64,000 bases of DNA from Streptococcus sanguinis (lineage in GTDB: Bacteria; Bacillota; Bacilli; Lactobacillales; Streptococcaceae): positions 1,233,541 to 1,297,540 of the forward strand of contig NZ_CDMW01000001.1 of NCBI RefSeq assembly GCF_001078705.1. Direction: 5' to 3'. Made by a program: the position numbers and the translations under genes. The stretch's first letter is position 1. Every line of letters starts with the position of its first letter. Positions 33,753-41,392 of this stretch are shown piece by piece. The notes under the pieces are model-generated. The model was not told where the DNA came from. It saw only the letters and a program-made list of their open reading frames with translations, and searched no databases.

Positions 33753-34237
33753 AGTCCCTCCTTGCTGACCAACTGTCCGCTTTCAAAACCAATCAGGTAG
33801 TAGGTGCCTCCCGACTTGACTTCCCAGATGGGCTGATCCTGAAAATAGCCCATGGTCACCTTATCAATAGTTCCTGCTCCATTTTCCTTGGCAATGCTCT
33901 TTGCCTCAGCCTGACTGACACCTTGGTCCAGTCGATAGACCCGAATCTCATTGGAATCTTTGGCAATCAAAACAGCTTTTTTGACACCCTTACTTGTCTT
34001 GCCAAGCAGACTGTAGTAGGATTCCTGCCCATTGTAGATGGCAAAAGAATCCACTTTTTCAAGATCTGCATATTCCTTGGCCAAGCGGCTGCTTGCTTCC
34101 TTAGCCGACTGTCTCGGCTGCATAGATACTTGCAAAACTGCAAAAAATGAAAATACAAGAACACTGAGAACGATAAAAATACCGATAAGGTACTGCCAAA
34201 TTGGAAAACTGGCTTTATTTCTATTTTTATATTTCAC
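33749..34237 (-). CDS. YpmB-like membrane-anchored protein (DUF5590)
   Basis: 162 residues from a GTG. One membrane segment near residues 13-35, then an exterior domain with two PepSY-like repeats (ending QPIWEVKSGGTYYLIGF). Context, upstream of aspB with a 4-base overlap, matches Bacillus YpmB. TATAAT ends only 6 bases before the GTG and no spaced ribosome site exists, so the transcript may be nearly leaderless. Function in the cell is not established. Confidence 0.75.
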   Translation of the reverse strand: MKYKNRNKASFPIWQYLIGIFIVLSVLVFSFFAVLQVSMQPRQSAKEASSRLAKEYADLEKVDSFAIYNGQESYYSLLGKTSKGVKKAVLIAKDSNEIRVYRLDQGVSQAEAKSIAKENGAGTIDKVTMGYFQDQPIWEVKSGGTYYLIGFESGQLVSKEGL

Positions 34238-34351
34238 TCCGTCATTATACTACAAATACTCCTATTTTTCTATCTTTTTTTTATGAGAATATTCTCAAAA
34301 TTCTAAAGCAATATCCTTGCATAAGATACTATTTATTGGTAAAATATTGTT

Positions 34352-34798
34352 ATGAAGATTACAGACGATTTAAGCAAAGAAACTCTGCTTGATTTGAAAA
34401 CCATGATTGTCTTTCACAAGGCAGCAAGAACTATCCGTGCCATTGAAGCCCAAATTTTTAAAAAGCATGATTTGACTCCTACTCAGTTTTCCGTCTTAGA
34501 AACCCTATACAGCAAAGGAGAGCTGCGCATTCAGGACTTGATTGACCGTATACTGGCTACTTCTGGCAACATGACTGTCGTCATCAAAAATATGGAACGC
34601 GACGGCTGGATTGTCCGCACCTGCGACCCCAATGACCGTCGGGCTTTTTTGATTGGCTTGACGGAACAAGGCAGAGCTAAAATTGAAGCCGCACTGCCTG
34701 ATCATATCAAAAATATTCAGCAAGCTCTTTCCATTCTCGAAGAAGTCGATAAACAAGATTTGATTCGCATTCTAAAAAATTTCAAAAAAATGAGCTAA
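34352..34798 (+). CDS. MarR family transcription regulator
   Basis: 148 residues. Winged helix with recognition part GELRIQDLIDRILATSGNMTVVIKNMERDGWIVR and the wing CDPNDRRAFLIGLTEQG, typical of MarR proteins that respond to phenolic or oxidising compounds. It is followed after 85 bases by an FMN reductase gene, a usual target. TTGTAACA direct repeats lie in that gap and cover the -35. No Cys is placed as in OhrR-type sensors; the single Cys lies in RTCDPND. Confidence 0.88.
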   Translation: MKITDDLSKETLLDLKTMIVFHKAARTIRAIEAQIFKKHDLTPTQFSVLETLYSKGELRIQDLIDRILATSGNMTVVIKNMERDGWIVRTCDPNDRRAFLIGLTEQGRAKIEAALPDHIKNIQQALSILEEVDKQDLIRILKNFKKMS

Positions 34799-34822
34799 AT
34801 AATTGCTAACTAGTGATTAATG

Positions 34823-34863
34823 TTGTAACATATATTGTAACAAGAGAAATATCTCTTTATATT
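34823..34863 (+). promoter_or_regulatory. FMN reductase promoter with direct repeats, candidate MarR operator
   Basis: TTGTAACA occurs at 34823-34830 and again at 34835-34842, 12 bases apart. The second copy contains the -35 (TTGTAA, 34835-34840), 17 bases before TATATT (34858-34863). Binding of the upstream MarR protein here would block the promoter. Confidence 0.55.
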
Positions 34864-34883
34864 ATAAAAAAGGAGACAATGCA

Positions 34884-35432
34884 ATGTCTAAAGTATTATT
34901 CATCGTCGGCTCGCTTCGTCAAGGTTCTTTCAATCACCAATTGGCTGAGCAAGCTGAAAAAGCTTTGACTGGCAAGGCAGAAGTTTCATATCTTGATTAC
35001 AAAGATGTACCATTCTTCAACCAAGACATCGAAAGTCCTGCTCCAGCTGCTGTTGCTAAGGTTCGTGAAGAAATTTTGGCCGCTGATGCCATCTGGATTT
35101 TCTCACCTGTTTACAACTGGGCTATTCCAGGAGTAGTGAAAAACCTTTTGGACTGGGCTTCACGCGCTCTGGATTTGTCAGACCCAACTGGCCCATCTGC
35201 TCTGAATGCTAAGGTTGTTACTGTTTCATCTGTAGCTAACGGCACATCACCAGATGAAGTATTCAAGCACTACCGCAGCCTGCTGCCTTTCATCCGTATG
35301 AATGTGGTAGAGCCATTCACAGGTGTTGGTATCAACCCAGAAGCATGGGGAACTGGTCAACTGACTGTCGCAGAAGACAAACTTGCTGAACTCTCAGCAC
35401 AGGCTGATGCTCTTTTAGCAGCCCTTAACTAA
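34884..35432 (+). CDS. NAD(P)H-dependent FMN reductase
   Basis: 182 residues with a flavodoxin-like fold. [13 protein letters not shown] at about 8-20 binds the FMN phosphate, and [18 protein letters not shown] is the second family signature. It reduces FMN, quinones or azo compounds. AAAGGAG lies 9 bases before the ATG. It is preceded by a MarR gene and a promoter with repeats, so it is probably induced by electrophiles or oxidants, and it is followed by a strong terminator. Confidence 0.88.
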   Translation: MSKVLFIVGSLRQGSFNHQLAEQAEKALTGKAEVSYLDYKDVPFFNQDIESPAPAAVAKVREEILAADAIWIFSPVYNWAIPGVVKNLLDWASRALDLSDPTGPSALNAKVVTVSSVANGTSPDEVFKHYRSLLPFIRMNVVEPFTGVGINPEAWGTGQLTVAEDKLAELSAQADALLAALN

Positions 35433-35475
35433 AAAGAGAAGATTATAAAAAGAAAAGAAAACTTATAAGACACTA

Positions 35476-35505
35476 ACCCCCGCAAATAATTGCGAGGGGT
35501 TTTTA
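35476..35505 (+). terminator. FMN reductase terminator
   Basis: CCCCCGCAA (35477-35485) pairs with TTGCGAGGGG (35490-35499), followed by TTTTT. Confidence 0.9.
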
Positions 35506-35538
35506 GAATGCATTATTGACAAGAGCAAGTAGACAGCC

Positions 35539-36066
35539 TTAACCATACAAAGTTTGATACATTTTTTTCACAAAACCATCAATCTCATCTTGAACAATTT
35601 TCAACAAGCGGGCTTCTTCGGATTGTGAGATGCTCACTTGCTCATTTATATTTTGTTTATTTATTTGAGAATAGTAACTGCGAACTATGTTCAGATTGTC
35701 GTTTAAAATATATTGACAATTTATTATTGTCCCATCAAACTCAGTTTCAAAAAAAACTATTACTTCGTTCCCGCCTGGGTACGCAATCTTCAAATGTAAA
35801 TCCCCTTCTATTTCTAAGGGATTGATTCCCCCATCCAGGCGAATAGCTCCATCTGGCTGGATAATATAGCCTGCTTTGCGAATGTCAGTTGCATACTTTT
35901 CTGATGCCATTAGCTGCTCTAAAACTGTGATTTTATCATCCCGTTTAAAATCTTCTTTCAGCTGAAGAAATTCTTTGTGACTTTGATCATTGAAATAGAG
36001 TTTAATTCCAACAACTAGAAAAACAACAAAACAAATAAAAATTAGCATATTTTTAAATCTCAGCAT
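35539..36066 (-). CDS. Membrane-anchored protein of unknown function in decayed locus
   Basis: 175 residues. One N-terminal membrane segment (residues 7-25) and a polar exterior or cytoplasmic domain with LDGGINPLEIEGDLHLKIAYPGG in the middle and a helical end. AT-rich. No family recognised. It is the last of a minus-strand group that contains a DUF4176-like relic and a Lap1-like small protein, so it may be a leftover of a T7SS-associated cluster, but nothing in it proves that. Confidence 0.55.
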   Translation of the reverse strand: MLRFKNMLIFICFVVFLVVGIKLYFNDQSHKEFLQLKEDFKRDDKITVLEQLMASEKYATDIRKAGYIIQPDGAIRLDGGINPLEIEGDLHLKIAYPGGNEVIVFFETEFDGTIINCQYILNDNLNIVRSYYSQINKQNINEQVSISQSEEARLLKIVQDEIDGFVKKMYQTLYG

Positions 36067-36115
36067 TTTTTCTCCTAAGAAAGATTAGAACTTATCTATC
36101 AGATGAATATCTTTT

Positions 36116-36400
36116 CTATTTCAAATCATTTAAAGAATATTTAGGATAAGGAATTTGAGATAATTTATCTTCTATTTTTGCTAGCATTTTCTCTTCTGAT
36201 CCATCTATATACCCCTCAAACCAAATTTTTTCAATATCTTCTTGGTTAAAGAAGCAAGCTTGATTATCCGTCATACCAAAAGGATATACACAACCGGAAT
36301 AGTCTAAATACCCAATTTCACCCTTGCTATCATAAAGAGGATAACGGTTAATAATCATAATTTTTACTTGTCCATTTTTAAGCTGAACTGATGTTAGTAT
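36116..36400 (-). pseudogene. DUF4176-like gene with lost start codon
   Basis: The ATG at 36358 opens 80 residues (IINRYPLYDSKGEIGYLDYSG ... FNQEDIEKIWFEGY), which match my memory of the middle and end of DUF4176 proteins, a family found in Firmicute T7SS loci. The same frame continues upstream without stop for about 14 codons reading SVQLKNGQVKIM, the expected family start, but offers only ATA, no ATG, GTG or TTG, and no ribosome site. The start seems to be mutated, so the gene is probably dead or poorly translated. Confidence 0.6.
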
Positions 36401-36449
36401 GATGCAAAAGGAATATTAGAGTTGCAATAAAAATTACTGAAGTTATCAT
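36378..36449 (-). CDS. 23-residue hydrophobic peptide ORF
   Basis: ATG at 36449, 7-8 bases after AAAGGA; stop at 36378. The peptide starts MITSVIFIATLIFLL and ends ISSA, a single membrane span. It overlaps the upstream part of the DUF4176-like frame. It could be a real small membrane peptide or a fragment of a lost gene. Confidence 0.3.
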   Translation of the reverse strand: MITSVIFIATLIFLLHHTNISSA

Positions 36450-36488
36450 TCTTTATTTCCTTTATAGACCCCATATCATATTAGGACT

Positions 36489-37109
36489 CTATCCATTCTG
36501 CAAGATTTCATCTTCTTTCCGTTTTCTCTGCTGACCCGACCACCTGATACATAGTAACAGTACTATCATACGAAGAATCAAATAGATCAAACGAAGGATT
36601 TTCATCTTTCCAAGAGCTGACAAGAAGTTTTTCCTTGCATACCCTATCTCATGAGTTAATTCCTCAATAGTCTTACCCGTCTTTTGCTCCACAATAGCAG
36701 CATTCTTTGGTATGAGATAGTATCTAGTGTCTAATGTCGAAAAATTTGATTTGGACAACGATCCGTCTAAAGGAAATGAAATCGCGTAATTTTCCTTATT
36801 AGGAATATGATTGTATTGAGCGGAGACCTGATCATCATATTTACTAGGGTAACAGGTCATTTTTATATTTTCATAGTCTAGATGCATAATGCCATCCAAA
36901 ATGTTACTAGTCCATTCTTCCGCATAGTGATAAAGAGTTGCCTTCTTATCTACCATTGGCCAAACCATAACGTACCGACTATGCATGAATTCCTTGGCCA
37001 AGGCCGAATTGCTAGCCAGACTGGTCGCACCAATCTCGTATATTGACCAAATAAGAACTATGAGCATTAAGAAAGCTTGAGTTGGTTTGTTTTTATAATA
37101 GTTTTTCAT
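36489..37109 (-). CDS. Two-span membrane protein of unknown function
   Basis: 206 residues: a membrane segment near 11-32, a polar domain of about 130 residues that would lie outside, and a second segment near 170-190 followed by a basic end (GQQRKRKEDE). No ribosome binding site is evident before the ATG, and the region is AT-rich. Not recognised. It follows the 56-residue Lap1-like gene directly, in the order in which T7SS effector clusters carry accessory membrane proteins. Confidence 0.5.
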   Translation of the reverse strand: MKNYYKNKPTQAFLMLIVLIWSIYEIGATSLASNSALAKEFMHSRYVMVWPMVDKKATLYHYAEEWTSNILDGIMHLDYENIKMTCYPSKYDDQVSAQYNHIPNKENYAISFPLDGSLSKSNFSTLDTRYYLIPKNAAIVEQKTGKTIEELTHEIGYARKNFLSALGKMKILRLIYLILRMIVLLLCIRWSGQQRKRKEDEILQNG

Positions 37110-37112
37110 TTT

Positions 37113-37283
37113 TTAACATTTTACTCTTTGATTGCATGCCTGACGGCCTGCTTCCATCCCAGCAACATCAGTAGTATAGCTAAACTCTACCTGCCGATTT
37201 TGCCTGTCGCTTGTATCTACTCCAACCAATTCACTGATAGCATTCTGAGCATAGATAGTACTTGACTTGATTTTTATTTTCAC
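37113..37283 (-). CDS. Short Lap1/TIGR04197-like protein, probably truncated
   Basis: 56 residues from a GTG at 37283 with AAGGA just upstream; the GTGA overlaps the yaaA stop by 4 bases. The residues QNAISELVGVDTSDRQNRQVEFSYTT and then AGMEAGRQACNQRV resemble the first half of DUF3130/TIGR04197 T7SS proteins, which normally reach 90-100 residues. It ends in VKC where the second helix would begin. I read it as a truncated LXG helper, with moderate confidence. Confidence 0.45.
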   Translation of the reverse strand: MKIKIKSSTIYAQNAISELVGVDTSDRQNRQVEFSYTTDVAGMEAGRQACNQRVKC

Positions 37284-38008
37284 ACTTCCTTAACATAAAC
37301 CAATTCTTGTTCACTAGACAGATCAGGTCGGTAGCTAAATCCTGCAAAGTTTAATTTCTTCATCCGTTCAACTTCTGTCACTTGGTTAGTTATTAGAGCT
37401 GTTAAAAACTCACCTCGCGCTTTTTTAGAAATAGTCGAATGGACTTTCAGCTTGCCGCCTCGGTCTTCCAGAAACTTGAAACCTATCATGCGCTGGCGGA
37501 TTTTCTTAGAAAAGACTATTTCAAACTCGCTGGACAGGAGGGAGAGAATCACCTCATCTTCTGCCAGAGCTTGGTCATAAGCTTCTTTCCAAAAAGCCTT
37601 GAGGCTCTTCCCATCTAACTTAAGCGGCATCATAAAGTCCAAGCGATGGGGCGCTATGGGCTCCAGGGCCGGGATGACACCGTAAAGGGCTGATGTGATA
37701 GCAAGATGCTTCTCGATATACCGACTCTCTTCTTCAGTATAACCCTCTCTCTTGATATGGCGGTACATGAGGCCGTCAAAAAGATAAAGTGCTGGAGCAT
37801 GCTGCGCAGTTCCTTCTCGCAAAGCCTGAATGGCTTGCCACTCTACCTCCGCTCTTTCTGGGGAAATTTTATAAAATGATGCCAAGTCAGCTACTGACAT
37901 GGCTGCCAACTCATCCAACACAGCCTGAGTTTGTGCTGAAGGTAGATTCGGGATTGCAGATGGCGCAGTTAGATTCAACTCTTTCGCAGTTGGGATAAGA
38001 ATTTTCAT
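37280..38008 (-). CDS. yaaA: Peroxide stress protein YaaA
   Basis: 242 residues, the normal length for YaaA (DUF328/UPF0246). Typical features are the start MKILIPTAKEL, ALYLFDGLMYRHI and the C-terminal HSTISKKARGEF region with LNFAGFSY. E. coli YaaA lowers free iron and limits DNA damage under peroxide. For an oral streptococcus that makes hydrogen peroxide this role is plausible. The small Lap1-like gene starts within its stop codon. The upstream VanZ-like gene lies 16 bases away on the same strand. Confidence 0.9.
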   Translation of the reverse strand: MKILIPTAKELNLTAPSAIPNLPSAQTQAVLDELAAMSVADLASFYKISPERAEVEWQAIQALREGTAQHAPALYLFDGLMYRHIKREGYTEEESRYIEKHLAITSALYGVIPALEPIAPHRLDFMMPLKLDGKSLKAFWKEAYDQALAEDEVILSLLSSEFEIVFSKKIRQRMIGFKFLEDRGGKLKVHSTISKKARGEFLTALITNQVTEVERMKKLNFAGFSYRPDLSSEQELVYVKEV

Positions 38009-38024
38009 AGTTTCCTTCTTTCAT

Positions 38025-38609
38025 TTAGTGAATATGGCGGACAACCCATTTTCCCAAGGCTGTCTCTAGCAGATAGCTGCCGATGATGAAGCCTAGCAGA
38101 TTGGTCAAGACATCACCCAAGTCAAAAATACCAAGGTGAAAGAGATATTGGCTCCCCTCAACCATACTAATAGCCAAGGTAAAATAAGCCACATGTTTCC
38201 AAGAGATTTTATAGAGAAATCCCAGCGGAATGAACATAATGATATTCATAGTGGGTAGCAGCTTATCTCCATAAATCCAATTATAGGTAAAAGACTGCAG
38301 GTCTAGACTGAAGCCTTGCCTGCCGATATTTTTCAAAAAGAGGGCATAGAATAGAATGAGAAAATAGAGGGTGTAACTAGCTAGCACCAGCCAACGAGGA
38401 ATGTGCCGACTATAGAGGCCACGAATAAAAAGTGAGCTGATAGCTGTAAAAGTCAGGATGATAGAAGCTGGTATCAGCAGATTCCATTCTGGCTGATTCT
38501 TGTAAAAGACGACGGCTACGTAGACATAAAAAAAGCGCATATAGAGCCAAGACCAAAAAATCAGACTGACTAGGAAGGCTGCCATATCAAAGATTGTTTG
38601 TTTTTTCAT
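38025..38609 (-). CDS. VanZ family membrane protein
   Basis: 194 residues, five or six membrane segments. The VanZ signature is visible as NIIMFIPLGFLY followed by VEGSQYLFHLGIFDLGDVLTNLLGFIIG. VanZ proteins give slight teicoplanin resistance in enterococci; most chromosomal members have no known role. It lies 16 bases before yaaA and is probably its cotranscribed partner. Confidence 0.85.
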   Translation of the reverse strand: MKKQTIFDMAAFLVSLIFWSWLYMRFFYVYVAVVFYKNQPEWNLLIPASIILTFTAISSLFIRGLYSRHIPRWLVLASYTLYFLILFYALFLKNIGRQGFSLDLQSFTYNWIYGDKLLPTMNIIMFIPLGFLYKISWKHVAYFTLAISMVEGSQYLFHLGIFDLGDVLTNLLGFIIGSYLLETALGKWVVRHIH

Positions 38610-38738
38610 CTGAAACCTCCCTTTCTTCTTTTTAAAATTATATCAAATTTCAAAGGGACATTCTATTTTTTGCTTGACTTTGATTTACAGAGATGTTATC
38701 ATCTAGTTATAAAGACTAGATAAGAAAGTGATAAAGAT

Positions 38739-39200
38739 TTGAACGCTCAACAAGTTTTTCCCAAGTGGGACGAATTACCAGAACTGGACCTATATTTAGA
38801 CCAAGTTCTGCTCTATGTGAACAATGTCTGTGGCTCTTCCATTTCAGCTGCTGACAAGGGACTGACCGCTTCTATGATTAACAACTACGTCAAGCATGGC
38901 TATATTGCCAAGCCGGTCAAGAAAAAATACCAACGTCGTCAGGTAGCACGCTTGATTGCCATTACGACCTTAAAAACGGTCTTTTCTATCCAGGAAATTT
39001 CAGCTACTTTAAATATGCTGCATAAATTAGCAGATTCGCGAGAACTTTATGATGACTTCGTTGACTATATGAACGGTAGCAAGCCAGAGGTAGCACCCAT
39101 CATTTCCACTGCCTGCCAGACAGTCAAACTCTATCAAAAGACCTTATCCCTAATCCAAGTACCAAATGAGGAGGAAGAAAACCTTGAACTACGCGCTTAA
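38739..39200 (+). CDS. DUF1836 family protein
   Basis: 153 residues from a TTG; the upstream sequence has only a weak ribosome site. The DUF1836 pattern is visible: W-LP-LDLY-DQVL near the start, ITASMINNYVKHGYI in the middle and RRQVARLIAITTLKTVFSIQEI after it, which looks like a MerR/HTH-type helix arrangement. The next gene starts inside its end. Pairing with a TrhA/hemolysin III gene is common in streptococci. Confidence 0.82.
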   Translation: MNAQQVFPKWDELPELDLYLDQVLLYVNNVCGSSISAADKGLTASMINNYVKHGYIAKPVKKKYQRRQVARLIAITTLKTVFSIQEISATLNMLHKLADSRELYDDFVDYMNGSKPEVAPIISTACQTVKLYQKTLSLIQVPNEEEENLELRA

Positions 39201-39831
39201 ACTCAGTAAAAAACTATCCTTTGGAGAGGAAATTGCTAACGCCGTTACCCATGCAGTTGGGGCTGTTCTCATGCTGATTCTGTTGCCTATCTCAGCTATT
39301 TATAGCTATGAAGGACACGGGTTAGTGGCTGCGGTCGGGACTTCTATCTTTGTCATCAGCCTCTTTCTCATGTTCCTGTCTTCGACTGTCTACCATTCTA
39401 TGTCTTATGGCTCGACCCACAAGTATATCCTGCGGATTATCGACCACTCCATGATTTACATCGCCATCGCTGGCAGCTACACGCCAGTCGTGCTGTCACT
39501 GATGAATAACTGGTTTGGCTATCTCATCATTGCCATCCAGTGGGGCACGACCATCTTTGGCATTCTCTACAAGATTTTCGCTAAGAAGGTCAATGAAAAA
39601 TTCAGCTTGGCTCTCTATTTGATTATGGGCTGGTTGGTGGTCTTTATCATTCCGCAGATTATCGGTCAAACTGGACCTGTCTTCTGGGGACTCATGCTGG
39701 CTGGTGGCCTCTGCTATACTGTAGGAGCCGGCTTCTATGCTCAAAAGAAGCCCTACTTCCACATGATTTGGCACCTTTTCATTCTAGCGGCCTCTGCCCT
39801 GCAATACCTTGCTATCGTTTACTTTATGTAA
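39184..39831 (+). CDS. trhA: TrhA/hemolysin III family membrane protein (PAQR)
   Basis: 215 residues from the TTG at 39184, 9 bases after AGGAGG; an ATG at 39166 is in frame but precedes that site. Seven membrane segments with the PAQR zinc motifs: SSTVYHSM, IIDHSMIYIAIAGSYTP and the late HMIWHLFIL. Family members influence membrane fluidity; older annotations call them hemolysin III. Overlaps DUF1836 by 17 bases, so translation is coupled. Confidence 0.88.
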   Translation: MNYALKLSKKLSFGEEIANAVTHAVGAVLMLILLPISAIYSYEGHGLVAAVGTSIFVISLFLMFLSSTVYHSMSYGSTHKYILRIIDHSMIYIAIAGSYTPVVLSLMNNWFGYLIIAIQWGTTIFGILYKIFAKKVNEKFSLALYLIMGWLVVFIIPQIIGQTGPVFWGLMLAGGLCYTVGAGFYAQKKPYFHMIWHLFILAASALQYLAIVYFM

Positions 39832-39845
39832 GTGAAAAACACAAA

Positions 39846-39880
39846 AACCATCTGAAGATTTTCAGACGGTTTCTTTTTTT
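39846..39880. terminator. Bidirectional terminator trhA/pdxU
   Basis: AACCATCTGAA and TTCAGACGGTT form a stem with one mismatch, A before and T after. The stop of the minus-strand transporter gene (TGA at 39864-39862) lies inside the right arm. Confidence 0.75.
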
Positions 39881-40461
39881 ATGTTGATTATTGATTCATC
39901 CTTGCTTTTCAGTGGTCTTCTTTGCTTGTGCGCTTTTCTGACTTGCTTAAAGATTGGATATAAGATTGGGACAGCAATGACTGTCGCTAGACTAGAGCCA
40001 AATGTACCAGTAATCTCAGCTACTGCCAGTAAAAAGGCTGCTGGTAAACTACTCCCGCCAAACAGTGTTCCTGTCAGTGTGTACTTGAAGATATTGAGCA
40101 CAATTTTCACCAAAGCAGCAGCTACTGCTGTCACAAGAATATTTCTTAGTTTATCCTTTCTCTGAAAAAGTTCTTCATACAGAAAATGAATCACCACAGC
40201 CACCGCAAGTGCTTCTAACAAGATGACTGGGATTTCCGCTGCATAACCATTTAACAAGTCAAATATTCCCAATCCGATGGCAGCCGCTAAAAAACCGAGT
40301 TTACTGCCAAAAATCAGACAGCCCACTACCACCAGTGCATTTCCGAAGTGAATAAACTGAGCTCCCACAGGAATTTTAAAAAACTGAATGCTCAAAAATA
40401 TCAAAGCAGCAAATAAACTTATCATGGTTAAGGTTTGCAAATCAAGTGTTTGTTTCTTCAT
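39862..40461 (-). CDS. ECF transporter S component, probable vitamin B6 uptake (PdxU-type)
   Basis: 199 residues, six hydrophobic segments, with the S-component look (PVGAQFIHFGNALVVVGCLIFGSKLGFLAAAIGLGIFDLL). It overlaps the pyridoxal kinase gene by 20 bases, and a MocR regulator is divergent. In streptococci PdxU-type S components cluster with pdxK and PdxR, which supports pyridoxine or pyridoxal as ligand. It needs the shared EcfAAT energy module. Ligand inferred from neighbours. Confidence 0.72.
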   Translation of the reverse strand: MKKQTLDLQTLTMISLFAALIFLSIQFFKIPVGAQFIHFGNALVVVGCLIFGSKLGFLAAAIGLGIFDLLNGYAAEIPVILLEALAVAVVIHFLYEELFQRKDKLRNILVTAVAAALVKIVLNIFKYTLTGTLFGGSSLPAAFLLAVAEITGTFGSSLATVIAVPILYPIFKQVRKAHKQRRPLKSKDESIINIKKETV

Positions 40462-41308
40462 ATTTTTCCTCCATTAAGGCTTGAAAATCAGCGAAAAGCT
40501 CTCCTAGATAGGGCTGGTAAAAAACGCCCTTCTTTGGATCTATTTGCTCTTTAAAGCTAAGTGCCAAACTCTTTTCAATAAATTTCAAAATCACCGGCAG
40601 GGCTTGCTTGATGTCAACCCCCTGAACAAAAGCCGCAGCCACAAGTGTCGTCAATATATCACCCGTTCCAAAAAATTGCTGGGGCAGAGATGGACTAGAA
40701 AAGAGGTTAAACTCTTCTATTGCTTCATCAAAATAGGCCACACCAATCTGATTCTCTTTCATGGGCAAGCCAGTTAGCAAGACCTTGCTCGGTCCTAACT
40801 CAGCCAAACGTTTGCAGTAGTCCTCCCATCTATCTTCTGATAAACTCTCTTCGTAGGATTCTTCTAACAACAAACAGGCTTCCGTCAAATTGGGCAGAAC
40901 CAAATCGGCATGTTGGCAGAGGCGACGCATATGGTCTAGATGGGCATCTGAAAATCCCTTATAAAAAGTCCCCTTGTCCCCCATGATAGGATCCACGATA
41001 AGGGGCAAACCTTTTTCCTCTTTAAAGCGTAGCAAATGTTCCACCTGAATATCAGACTTCAAATACCCTGTTACCAGAGCTGAAAAATCGAACTCCAAGC
41101 TCTGCCATTGTTTCAAAAAAGCAAGCAGTCCAGGCGTATAATCATCTATATAAATGTCTGAAAAACCGCCTGTATGAGACGACAAAATCATGGTTGGCAA
41201 CAAGGCCACCTCTAGCTGGCAAATTGAAAAAAGCGGCAGGGCAGCTGTTGCGGCAACCTTACCTAAGCCAGAAATATCTGTGGCCAGAATGACTGTTTTT
41301 GTTTTCAT
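40442..41308 (-). CDS. pdxK: Pyridoxal/pyridoxamine kinase (PfkB-type)
   Basis: 288 residues, ribokinase fold. VDPIMGDKGTFYKGF binds the substrate or ATP, and FFGTGDILTTLVAAA carries the anion hole and catalytic Asp (GTGD). It phosphorylates vitamin B6 vitamers to PLP. AGGAGGAG precedes the ATG by 3 bases. First gene of a two-gene salvage operon with the S component. The promoter is inside a palindrome shared with the divergent regulator. Confidence 0.85.
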   Translation of the reverse strand: MKTKTVILATDISGLGKVAATAALPLFSICQLEVALLPTMILSSHTGGFSDIYIDDYTPGLLAFLKQWQSLEFDFSALVTGYLKSDIQVEHLLRFKEEKGLPLIVDPIMGDKGTFYKGFSDAHLDHMRRLCQHADLVLPNLTEACLLLEESYEESLSEDRWEDYCKRLAELGPSKVLLTGLPMKENQIGVAYFDEAIEEFNLFSSPSLPQQFFGTGDILTTLVAAAFVQGVDIKQALPVILKFIEKSLALSFKEQIDPKKGVFYQPYLGELFADFQALMEEKYEETNT

Positions 41309-41329
41309 GACTCCTCCTACTTGCTCTCT

Positions 41330-41359
41330 ATTGTAAAATATCTGAAAATGAGTTACAAT
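41330..41359. promoter_or_regulatory. Palindrome with two face-to-face promoters, candidate MocR/PdxR operator
   Basis: ATTGTAA (41330-41336) and TTACAAT (41353-41359) form an inverted repeat 16 bases apart. Read forward it gives TTGTAA (41331-41336), 17 bases, TACAAT (41354-41359). Read on the other strand it gives the same TTGTAA-17-TACAAT. Predicted starts are about 15 bases before pdxK and about 27 before pdxR. Both promoters occupy the same DNA, so one bound protein or one polymerase excludes the other. Confidence 0.65.
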
Positions 41360-41392
41360 ATGAAAAAATCAAATCTGTATGGGGACAGTTTT

